This document shows, piece after piece, positions 47,701-64,000 of a DNA stretch of 64,000 nucleotides. The notes beneath the pieces were generated by a model. It searched no databases. It saw only the letters and a list, made by a program, of their open reading frames with translations, and had not been told where the DNA came from. How positions within the stretch are numbered: the first letter of the stretch is position 1; each line of letters opens with the position of its first letter. The DNA lies in contig NC_135556.1 of assembly GCF_964340395.1 (NCBI RefSeq), forward strand, positions 5,821,501 through 5,885,500, in the 5' to 3' direction. This DNA comes from Glandiceps talaboti. Lineage: Eukaryota; Hemichordata; Enteropneusta; Spengelidae. Made by a program: the position numbers and the translations under genes.

Positions 47701-50700
47701 CCCTCTACATTGAACATGTAGCTCCATTGTTAGTCAGACGTCTGTTTTTCTCACCGAAATTTCAACTATTATTGGACATTGGAAACTGATACTAATGACC
47801 TTTGACCCTGTAAGAACAGTACAAGACAAATACAATGACACACTGATACATAGAGGAAGTTTTGCTCTAAATTTTATGAACCTGGTCAAAAGTAATAACA
47901 GGTTTACAATAACTGCCAGTATTCATGATTTGTTTAAATTTATGATTTTGAACATTAGGTTTCACTCGAGAGTACACTCAGAATCATCCGGACACAAACA
48001 TGGCGGTGACAACGAAAGAGAAGACTGGAGAAGCTTTAAACAGCATTTCAATTGGTCATCATGTGACCAGAAGACCAGGATATGTGAAGCTATGGGATGG
48101 GTAAGTTGGAAGTAGTAGAGATTAGATGTGTGAAGCCATTTGATTGGTGAATGAATGAGTTGTACAGACTGGATGTGTAAAGCTTTTTGATTGGTAAATT
48201 GGATGTATCATTGACAGAGATGTAAAATGATTACATCATCTTTCTACTTATGTGTTGTCACTGACATGTCATGAATTGAAAATAGTGGAGTGGTCTTTTA
48301 AAACAACTAAAATCATCTAAGGACCCAAACTAGATATGTGAACACAGTAATTGTCTTTGTATAATGATAAGTTTTCAAGTATAAATTAAAAAAAAAAACA
48401 TTCTCATATATTTTCACAAATTTTCAATTCTTTACTCTCGAGTGTAGAAATTTGAATTTGAATGAATTTTCTGTGTTACATGCCAAATTTTTCATAGTTA
48501 TGAATTCCGTTCTTCATAGTTTGAATTCTGATTCTTGTTTCTTGCCATCAGGGAACCGCCATCGTTGTTGGTTTACAGCTTTGTCGACAGCTAGGAAGAA
48601 TAAACTGGTGGTCAGACGACGATGAAAAACAACGTTTTCAACGTGCAGTCTATAGATTTGCATATGCTATGCCAAAATATGTCGGCGGGCGTCCAACAAC
48701 ACGTGCAAGTATCCTCGCAGAAGGGAAGAACCAACAAGATACTGGGAAGACAAAAACAGTGAGTTGACATCAAACCTTGGCATAAAATATATAACTTAGA
48801 TAACAGAGACAATCATTGCATGACTATTTCCATATTGATGCCAGAAAATGTTGCAGGCTGTGTGCTTAACTGTTGTACACTGTATATAGTAAGAAAATAG
48901 AATGCTGTGTTAGCAGTTTATTAGATATCAGGTAGTCTGTAAGATACATGAGGTCAGAGCGCCCTCGTTGGCCTTACCTCTCACCAGTGAGGGCAGACCA
49001 ACACAATATCTTATACTTACAGTCTCGCCATCAGACTGATGTTAGAAACAAACAACGTTGGAATTAAACTAAAACTCTGAATTTATAGTTTCCAATTAAA
49101 GAATATTTCAATTCCTTCATCATTTGACTGCATATTAAATCATGAGTGTTGCGAGAATGCCAGCATTTATACTAAAATATGGAAATATATTGTTAAATAT
49201 GGAAATATGTTATAAAATATGCCTAAAATACTGTTATAATTGTATACCTTTTTTTTATTTTACAAAACACTTAACAGCCTGGAGAAATTCTAGATGAAGC
49301 ATCAACCCACTTTGAATACCTTGCCAATGAAAGCACTGGATCTGTTCTCAATATAGTTGGACTTAGCCAAGTACAAGATGGTAGTCTAGTGAAAGCTGCT
49401 GAACAGTTCCGTTTGGCCTCTGATTTAGGCTATACTAAGTCTCTCTATAACTTAGGACTGTGTTATGAGCAAGGCATAGGAGTTACAAAGAGTCTTCAAA
49501 AAGTAGGTGATCTGGTATTATTTTGTTCGTCTAACCACAAGTGTTTTCCTATGTGTATAATAGACACTGTATATACTCATCATATCAGAAGATAGATATA
49601 TCCAGAATAATACCTAGTGAATGTTTTGTTTAAATTCAGTTAGTGTTTTGGCCTGTGTATACATACATACATACATACTGATATGTATAGCCAGGGGTCC
49701 ATTCAATGTCTAGTCGTGGGAACACACATTTGGCCTAGGGTGCATTTCAATTTCATAATCAGGTTCCATTACAATTTGCCTATGCTCAAAAAGAGCAAGA
49801 CAATGATAGTGTAGTAAAACAAAGTGTGGGATGAGCCAGAAAAGTCTTGGAAGAGTGATTTCCCAAAATATATTCATTGTCAGTCCTACACAGTGCACAC
49901 GTTATCTGTTTACAAAACAGAAGTGTGACATTATAAAATTTCACAATTTCTTGCCTCGTGTCTTGACAGGCAGCAGAATATTACAAGTTAGCAGCAGAGA
50001 AGGGTCATCCAATGGCTTTGTATAATCTAGCTGTGTTTTATTTACTTGGCTTGGGTGGTTTACCTAAAGACACACATAAAGCTGTAGAGTTGATGGAAGA
50101 AGCAGCAGAGAAAGGGCTCCAACAGGTAAGGAATGCTTGTCCAGGGTCCATGAAATGTTTGTTGAAGGTCTAAAAAATGTTTCCAGGGTTCAAAATTTGT
50201 TTGTCCAGGGTCCAATAAATTTTTTTTTTCGGGATCCATGAAGTGTTTTCTTTAGAGTCTTCAAACTGTGAAACAGAGGTACATGGAATGGTTTGTCCTG
50301 GTTCTAAATGTTACCCAGTAGAGTCCATGAAGTGTTCATCTGGGGTTCATGAAATGTTTGCCCAGGGTCCAAAAAGAATTTGTCCAGGGTCCATGAAGTG
50401 TTAGTTCAGAGTCCTTGAAATGTTCATCTGGGGTTCATGAAATGTTTGCCCAGGGTCAAAACAAAATTGGCCAGGGTCCATGAAGTTTTAGTTCAGAGTC
50501 CTTGAAATGTTCATCAGGGGTTCATGAAATGTTTGTCCAGGGTCTAAACATGGCTTATCTTTTCCACAGATAAGAGTATGACTGATAGACAATATGCTTT
50601 ATCAAAACATGTTGTGATCCTGCTATGTGTTTGGATTGAAAGTTTCACCACTGATTTTCACCAAGTTCCAAAAACAAGTTTCAAATACAGCAATGCATTC

Positions 50701-53700
50701 ATTCTCTCAAAGAAAAGATTTGATAGAAGTACTATTACCTTATTAATATTAAATTAATTTCTATGTCATTGACAGGCCCAAGTATACATGGGCATTTACT
50801 ATACAGAGGAACCACATCAGGACATGGATAGAGCTGTTACTTTCTTTGAGGAAGGGTGTAAAGAGGAGGTAAGATCACATATTATCAACCTACCCCTCTC
50901 CTGTATCACATTCCTTTATATATATCAATGATGTCAAGGACTTATAAATGAAGCACCTTCTGCTAAAACTGAAAGAAAAAAGTAGAACATTTCACACAGA
51001 GGAATTTCCATGTCAATTTCATTTAAAAAAATCTTGTTCCAAGTTTGATATCCATAATTTTTTCTCAAATGATTCAGTACTATTAACCCATACCATTGTG
51101 TATGAACCTCATATAAATATACCAAGATACTGCATCATTCTATAGTTAGTACTGTTCAACTCACTTGAGATAGCACTCCACTGATGTACCAACAGGTCAA
51201 TTCTAACTTTCTCTAATTTAACTTGTACACATAGGATGCAGAGAGTCAGTATTATTTGGGTATATGTTATGAGCAAGGCTGGGGAGTTGTTACTAATGAA
51301 GCCAAAGCAGCAGATTTGTATAGCAAGTCAGCAAAGCAAGGCCACTCAGCTGCACAGTATAACCTAGCCATCTTTCATGAACTTGGAATGGGTGGTAAGT
51401 AGTTCTATATATAACTCTGTATGGTAGGATTTCATACTGAGTAGATATGGAGAGGTAAACAGTTTCAGCGTTACCACCAAGCCATGTTGGAATAGATAGT
51501 TCCATAAGATGATTTTTTCAAAGTTGCATATATAAATATATATAGCAGTGATTACTTGCACTGATGTGCTTGTACATACATGTACCATTGGTATTTCAGA
51601 GCAATTCTGCAACCATTATTGCATACCTGTAGAGCACAGTCATTATTACCTGACCCCATGATGCATGAGTGCCAGTATGGGAGAGGGAGAAGAGTACTTG
51701 CACTCATGTTTGTGGTGTTTTCTGTTGCATTTTAAACTTGCTATGCTTGTGAAATTATGGCTGCAGAGAACACTACAAGCATTCACACACAGATATCTTT
51801 AGTACACCACAGGGGCACGGAAGCTTCATATCATGAGGTTCTGTCCTGGTGTATTCTTTCCTTTTTGCTGGATGTAATAGGTTGACTACCTTATTTACAG
51901 AACATAAAGTTGTGTTGATGTAAAATGTTGTATTCAAGATTAAGACAGAAACACTTCTGGAAAAAATGAACATTTCCATGGTATTAAATTTGACAAAGAC
52001 TAAAGTAAGCTAATGATCAAAGCATAGGGTATTATCAAAGGTAAATGCTACTGAAATAACAAAAGGCATTTTCACAAGCTTCTGGTTCTGAGGTCATTTC
52101 ACCCAATAGTGCTCATAACCTTCAAAGGCAATAATGTAAAAATAATCATGAATATTGATGTTATGCTATTACATATGCATACCTACTGACTCTCATGAGA
52201 CAATACATGTCAATGTCAAGGACTTCCTCTGAACAATTAATTAGGAACAAGTTTCAACTTTTCGGCAGTTGTGCGTAATGTAAGTGATATAAAATCATGA
52301 TTGAAATGACTTTCCAGAACCCAAAGTTTACAAAAATGCCTTTTTTTTTCCTGCAGTGATGTTCCTAGGAAATAATAATACTACATTGATTTATGCATAT
52401 ATTTTGATACACATTTTATTGCTTACATTTAGGGCTTCCTGAAAACAGAGAGTATGCCAGAGAACTGTACAAAGAAGCTAGTCAAGCAGGATTAGAGGCG
52501 GCAACTCAAAGTTTGGAGAGAATGGAGGACGAAGACAGGCAGAGTAAGTATACTAATGATACTCTAGGTACAGGGGGTGAGGGTGTCATATGAAATATAA
52601 ATGGGGGGGGGGGGGGTTATAATGTACCTTTATATGAAACTCTATAGCAGATGGGTTTGATATTTTTGTGTGTGTACCTGTGCAAAAATTATCATTATAA
52701 TGGGTCAGGAAATCTGCAGTGTGTTTCAGAATATGACTATACAAGTCATGTAACTCCAACATGCTCAGTGTCAAATTTGAACATGTACTGTCAAAATCTC
52801 AATACAGGGTGACATTTACCTGGTACATATACTGTAATGTACATTCTCAATTTGAAAATCAACGTCTTTTTAGACAATCCTGTACAATTATTTATTGTTG
52901 TGTTTTGCATGAAATCAGAAAACGAAAAGGTCATTTTATCCATCTAAACTTGATTATCTAGGCCATACTTTGATGTAGATAACTAAGTTTACGTAGGTAC
53001 AACCAAATAGGCCTTTCCAAAATTTGCCATGGTGGCACTCTACTTCCTGTCTGTGTGTACCTTGGGGTATACATGGTATAGGTTACTTGGTTAAATCATA
53101 GAGCGCTGCTGCTTTCCTTGATGTCTGAACAATATGAAAAACATCCCTGATTTACACTTCTACAGAACACGCAGAGACATATCTCTTAAGTAAGGGTACT
53201 ATAAGTTGATGATACCCCCAATTTGGACGAGGGCGCTGTATTCTCAATTTCCTGTTTGCAGTCTGAAATGACCAGTTATGTAATTGACAGTCAACAACCC
53301 ATAATTCAACTTGTGTGAATGTGAATGAAGTATACTAGTTGAGCCCACACACATACAAAGCTGCTTGCCTTCCCTGAATGTACCAAATTTCAATACAGTA
53401 GTTTTACTTTTATGTGCAAATGTTTCATGATTGAATATTCATACTTCCTTTGTTCTATTTTCACAGGATTGAAACATGACAGTGTAAAGTTATCACAAAG
53501 AGAAACAGTAACATTACCTGACACAAAATCTACCTCCCAGTCCAAGATGACTGAGAAACAAAGATCACTGCATGTGTCAATGTCATCTCCATCTTTGTCA
53601 AGTATGGTACAACAAAATGATGATGATCATCACCGAGAACAATATAATAAACCCGAGTGGTTGAACACTGGATCTATTTCCGTACTCGATTTGTTTATTC

Positions 53701-53876
53701 CAAGGATCTTTAAAGGACTTCCTACACCACTGAAGAAAAACAGTGAAAGTCTGAATGAAATAAACAGTAACTTTGATAGAGGAGAATGGTTGAAAGAGTA
53801 TGGGGTGTATGACACTGGATCATTTCAGATGGAAAAACAACCACTCAAAGGTTCATTTAGTGTTGCAGTTATCTAG
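44754..53876 (+). CDS. DELE1: DELE1 homologue, mitochondrial stress relay, 10 exons
   Basis: In mammals DELE1 is imported into mitochondria; under stress it is cut by OMA1 or held outside, oligomerises, and activates the kinase HRI to start the integrated stress response. Exons: 44754-44784, 45764-45902, 47959-48100, 48552-48758, 49278-49502, 49970-50125, 50776-50868, 51235-51394, 52433-52543, 53467-53876 (TAG). They give 557 residues in closed phase (human 515). The chosen ATG gives [12 protein letters not shown], a basic amphipathic presequence sharing MWR with human. An upstream ATG at 44741 is out of frame. Residues ~100-118 ([18 protein letters not shown]) match the conserved hydrophobic segment of human DELE1. 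Five to six Sel1-like repeats span ~213-420 ([36 protein letters not shown]). The Ser-rich C-terminal exon is less conserved. I could not place an OMA1 site. Confidence 0.9.
46074..46301. mobile_element. MITE family 1 (long hairpin), copy C
   Basis: The best-preserved copy, with arms TACAACTAGTAACACTGAAG and ACTTTGGTGTTATGGGTTGT. It lies in DELE1 intron 2, so the family has spread across the locus. Confidence 0.88.
48079..48230 (+). repeat. Tandem duplication of DELE1 exon 3 end and donor
   Basis: The exon end GATATGTGAAGCTATGGGAT plus GGGTAAGT recurs twice in the intron as GATGTGTGAAGCCATTTGAT then TGGTGAATG, and GATGTGTAAAGCTTTTTGAT then TGGTAAATTGGA. Period is about 50 bp. The downstream copies are diverged but keep GT at the donor position. 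Confidence 0.7.
50127..50560 (+). repeat. Minisatellite with higher-order structure, DELE1 intron 6
   Basis: About 17 short units (~22-25 bp) on the pattern TCCAGGGTCCATGAAATGTT. In 50330-50560 they are organised into ~95-bp blocks repeated two to three times with high identity. Confidence 0.85.
51665..51822. mobile_element. MITE family 6, copy 2
   Basis: In the opposite orientation to 34300-34440; it shares complements of TTCTCTGCAGC, ACACYACAARYATGAGTG and CACTGG. It lies in DELE1 intron 8. It is quite diverged, so the edges are approximate. Confidence 0.5.
52602..52617 (+). repeat. G homopolymer
   Basis: A run of about 15-16 G in DELE1 intron 9. Similar C or G runs lie near 39940, 40981 and 62141. 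These are possible sequencing-error sites. Confidence 0.9.
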
Positions 53877-55340
53877 AAGTTGGTATACATTGCTATAGAA
53901 ATGACAACTGACTGTGGTGTACAGCACAGAAACCCAAATCTGTTTAGTTTAATAGAAACAAACAAACAAACATGGTTATCTGCTTCAGGGAAACCCAGAT
54001 GGATTTTGTATGTAGCAGAGAAACATATGGTAGTCTCGTACAGAAAACCTGATGGGGATATCAACTATAGAAAATCACATGGCTGTCAGCTACAGAAAAA
54101 CCATGGGAGCTGTATAAAACCCATGGCTGTCTACAGATAAAACACGAGTGAGATTTTCAGTAGAGAAACTCATGGAGATCTGCTTGTTTTAAGAGCTTGG
54201 CATTATTCTTTGGGCATTTTGGTTAGGTCTATCACAGTCATCTCATACGGACATTAACAACTCATATCCAGTCTTGATATGAAATGACCTGATTACATAT
54301 GAGATCAGCAGAAAAATCTCAAATCAAGGGAAGTTCTATGTGATTCAATATTTGGATCATATGTTATGGTGACATTTTACCATCTCAAATATGAAACTAT
54401 TATTTGTTTTTGTCCTTTTCAAGTAATTTCAGTGAATCAGTACTACGTTTGCCACTATGATTATTTGTGACAAATTGTATCACCATAGGAATAATATTCC
54501 ATATTCTGGTTTATTAAATGCTCATTTTGCAGTCATTTTGAAAAGAAGTGCCACAGAGGGCGCTCACATGTGGATATAGGGCTATATCGATTTAGCATGG
54601 CAGTACACAAAGCAGTCAACAAAGTGTGGCTTAAAAACTTTGTGAACTCCTAAATATAATTTGATCTGAAACAAAGTTAGCAGAATACTTTGACTAATTG
54701 AGAAGGCAACCAACTTAAGCCTTGAAACAGTGGGAAGCGATGATTTTTTGTAGAGGTTAGCAATAGTACCAGACTATCATGCCCCTCCCTTCTGGTCCAA
54801 AAGCTGTCTGAACAGCACTCCTAGTGGCCAAACTATTTGATCTTTTGTCTTTGGGATAACTAGAACATGGTGTATTGGTCAGTGTTAAAGAACAGTTGAT
54901 AACATTTTTTGTCATATGTACTGTCAAAAATTATAATTTCATTTGATTTAATTTCTAAATAATTTTATAAAACTGTGTGGCAAGTGATGCTTTACTGGCA
55001 CTATGTTTCTTTTTTGAGAAAATCCTAAAAAAATGTGGCATTGAATTTTACTGAAGTATTCTTAACATTAGTTGATTTTATATACAAGTTAGAAATCTCA
55101 GCTACTGAAGTTAAACAAGTAGCTGAACTATATTTACAATGTATGATACTCCACAATTTTGATGGGATGGATGAAAAGAGTGGAAATCCATGTGGTGAGT
55201 GAAACTTGAGTCTCTTAATGAATGTCAATGAATGCACAAGATTTTGTAATGGTTTTTATGAAATAAAGACATATACAATTTTACCTTTTGTCAAATCTGC
55301 GTCTTTAGCTTTAGCACCATACATGTAATATAACAGTAAT
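53877..55340. other. DELE1 3' UTR and downstream sequence
   Basis: Non-coding. After the minisatellite the sequence is AT-rich with no recognised feature. A plus-strand AATAAA at 55262-55267 is a possible poly(A) signal. An AGAGGGCGCT string lies near 54554. Confidence 0.5.
53953..54182 (+). repeat. Degenerate 26-27 bp minisatellite in DELE1 3' UTR
   Basis: About eight units of the form ACAGAAAAACCATGGNGTCT with variable ends start 80 bp after the stop codon. The region is open in one frame for 86 codons only because of the repeat. Confidence 0.7.
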
Positions 55341-55386
55341 GTGAATTTATTGTGCGCCTTTCCTCCGGAGAGCTCAAGGCGTTCAC
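55341..55386 (-). mobile_element. L2-like retroelement 3' terminus
   Basis: Read on the minus strand this gives AAGGCGCACAATAAATTCAC after a CTTGAGCTC segment, the form of many L2/CR1 3' ends (CGCYTTGAGC then GGAAAGGCGCTATATAAAT). It directly abuts the plus-strand reverse transcriptase fragment. Confidence 0.5.
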
Positions 55387-56105
55387 AATTATTACCCTGG
55401 CACGGAATATTGGTGTTAATTTTGACAATAACCATATGCTGAACCATCACATTAATGATACATGCAATTCCATTTATAATCATCTTCATCGGATCAGATC
55501 CATCAGGAAGTATCTAACAAATAAGACCTATCATACATTAATCCATGCCATTTTGTCAACCAAGCTGGATTATGGCAATGCGTTACTCTACGGACTTTCT
55601 AATAATTCTATCACTCTTTGTCAACGAGCTCAGAATACAGCTGCTAGAATAATCACTCATTCAAGGAAATTCACCCATATCTCACCCATCCTTCAAGACC
55701 TACATTGGTTGCCAGTTCGCTTCAGGATAAATTACAAGATTCTTCTGCTTACTTACAAAGCCCTACACAATAAAAAGCCCCAGGATGCATCAGTGATTTG
55801 ATTAAGTCATACACACCACAACGTTCCCTCCGTTCGATTAATAAGGGCTTGTTGGTCTCAACAACATTTAACAACAAGACGTATGGTAGCCGTCCTTTTT
55901 CAAACTGTGCTCCAAAACTTTGGAATGGCTTACCACAAGAAATTCGTCAGTCATCAAATCTGGAAACTTTAAGGACAAATTGAAAGCACATCTTTTCAAA
56001 CTAGCATATTGTGTGGATTGACCCTTTCAAGCGCAATTGAACAGAACTAATCTTTTGGAACCTGGCACTATAGAAATTCTTCATGATTGATTGATTGATT
56101 GGTTG
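55387..56105 (+). mobile_element. 5'-truncated non-LTR retroelement, RT C-terminal fragment with TGAT tail
   Basis: The translation matches the end of CR1/Jockey-group reverse transcriptases: KLDYGNALLYGL, QNTAARIIT, LHWLPVRFRINYKILLLTYK, then SYTPQRSLRS and APKLWNGLPQEIR. It is broken: the frame changes near 55797 and again near 55967, and then ends at a natural stop at 56019-56021. The 3' end is GCACTATAGAAATTCTTCAT followed by TGATTGATTGATTG near 56085-56105. The catalytic domain is missing, so it is dead. The same 3' end recurs at 36933-37067. Confidence 0.85.
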
Positions 56106-56156
56106 AATTATGGTTCAAATCTTGCTCAACGACTTTAGCCATTCAGAAACAAACAA

Positions 56157-56226
56157 ATGGGGCTCGAACCTACAACCTGCAGATTCCAAGCCAGTCACGC
56201 TAACCATTCACCCATCATGACTCCAC
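56157..56226 (-). mobile_element. tRNA-derived SINE head or tRNA pseudogene
   Basis: The minus strand carries an A-box-like TGGGTGAATGGTTAG (56200-56214) and a perfect B box in AGGTTCGAGCCCC (56159-56171) with normal spacing. The arms do not fold into a clean cloverleaf and the body runs on into unrelated sequence, so a SINE is more likely than a working tRNA. Confidence 0.6.
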
Positions 56227-56398
56227 AAATTCATGATGTTATGAGTTATGCTGACAATTTACAAAGAAAGAATGTGTCTTGTTTATATATATCTTCCAGA
56301 GTCGGTCACTAATGATATTTCTATCCAGATACAGATTCAAAATCTAGAGAAATGTACCAAAAATAGTCAAAACACAAAGCATGTTGAATATTACTAAT

Positions 56399-56404
56399 TT
56401 TATT
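56399..56404 (-). terminator. Probable RFC3 poly(A) signal
   Basis: AATAAA on the minus strand, 372 bp past the RFC3 stop codon. The simplest candidate for the end of the transcript. Confidence 0.45.
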
Positions 56405-56775
56405 CTCCTTATTACTATCATACAACTATCTTCTGCAAGGCTTTCATCCATCCTGAAAAAATCGACAATGTGTACATTGTAATCATCATATCTTACACAC
56501 ACATCAATCTTTGCCTCACAGTGCAGGGCAACCTCTGCTAAGGTTTCCTTTCCAAAACCAGTGGAAAGTTGGTCTGTATGTTACAATGTTCACTGGTCTC
56601 TGATTTCACCTGTATTCCATGCAGATAACATGTCTCTACATTAAATATAATATATGCAAATGACAAGACAGGATAGACTAAAATTATGGCAGGACTTGTG
56701 TACAGAGTTTGTGACATGAATCAGCACTTGAACTTGTCATTTTATACGCATACACAAATATTACAAGGTCTTGAA

Positions 56776-63498
<6,723 letters not shown>

Positions 63499-63760
63499 GA
63501 TGTATGTTGTTCTAGTATTTAACGTAATGTACCATGAAAGAATCACCTAAATATCGTAGTGACAAGTTCACATCCAACTAAATGCTGAAATTTCGCGGTA
63601 CTTTCGTACGCTTGCGCATATCCGATTGGAGCACTGACCTTTGACCAGGATTTTCAACACTGTACAACTCGACGCCTGAGGGCGGAATGTCGTCCACCTA
63701 CGTTTGTCTATGCCGTAGAGGCATGAGAGGTACATGGTGTTACAAACACTCGTCTATGCA
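63499..63760 (-). promoter_or_regulatory. RFC3 promoter region
   Basis: CpG content rises relative to the interior. TTTCGCGG at 63591-63598 is one base from the E2F consensus TTTCGCGC, about 95 bp upstream of the ATG. ATTGG at 63625-63629 is a minus-strand CCAAT box about 130 bp upstream. E2F and NF-Y control of RFC genes is known in vertebrates; its use here is inferred. Confidence 0.45.
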
Positions 63761-64000
63761 AAGTGGTTTTTGTATGGATGAGTAGTATATATAGAAAGAT
63801 ATCGCATTGCTTTTACGTGTATTATAGCCTGTATAGACATGTACATATTAGTTATTCATATGTTGTAAATTTTAAAATGGTATTTTCATTTTGTTTGTTG
63901 GCATAGGTTATCTATTTGTTTGTAGTCTTATGTAAAAATCTCCAAAAAGTTTACATAGACACCAGCCTGGGAACACTTTAGTACGATAGATACATTATTG
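63761..64000. other. Unassigned sequence upstream of RFC3
   Basis: AT-rich, with no coding exon or repeat recognised. Confidence 0.5.

Noticed and set aside
56157-56226. Functional tRNA gene on the minus strand
   Set aside because: The A and B boxes are present, but the stems do not close properly and it lies in a retroelement cluster; treated as a SINE head.

Overview
This window is nuclear DNA from an invertebrate animal. It is AT-rich, its genes are cut into many short exons by introns of about 0.2 to 3 kb, and it carries many short hairpin transposons, tetranucleotide microsatellites and non-LTR retroelement scraps. Protein similarity, recalled rather than searched, points to a non-vertebrate bilaterian, probably marine (hemichordate, cephalochordate, echinoderm or lophotrochozoan). 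I cannot fix the phylum. No prokaryotic, phage or CRISPR system is present.

Three protein-coding genes explain all the convincing coding sequence. (1) Positions 455-36649, plus strand: a furry homologue (FRY/FRYL family, the NDR-kinase and microtubule scaffold). It lacks its 5' end; 43 exons were traced, encoding 2,545 residues with every splice phase agreeing. (2) Positions 44754-53876, plus strand: a DELE1 homologue (mitochondrial stress relay to the integrated stress response). It is complete, with 10 exons and 557 residues, including an N-terminal presequence and Sel1-like repeats. (3) Positions 56776-63498, minus strand: RFC3, replication factor C subunit 3 (clamp loader). It is complete, with 9 exons and 356 residues.

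Layout: FRY fills 0-36.6 kb. A repeat-rich gap at 36.6-44.5 kb holds FRY 3' UTR candidates with a split minisatellite, a hairpin MITE with a pentanucleotide core, and a 1.3 kb PIF/Harbinger-like element. DELE1 lies at 44.7-53.9 kb. A cluster of retroelement fragments (55.3-56.2 kb) separates the convergent DELE1 and RFC3 genes. The RFC3 promoter is near 63.5-63.7 kb. The three genes are not known to work together. FRY and RFC3 are also linked on human chromosome 13q13, so their nearness here may reflect ancestral linkage, with DELE1 between them.

The most unusual features are about gene structure. FRY has an AT-AC (U12-type) intron with near-perfect donor and branch motifs, two GC-AG donors, and a run of 51, 36 and 15 nt in-frame exons. 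A 42-bp exact copy of FRY exon 11 sits in intron 13, fused to a dispersed repeat. In three places a splice site has been tandemly duplicated (FRY exons 2 and 22, DELE1 exon 3). At least six families of short inverted-repeat elements occur, several with two or more copies in this one window.
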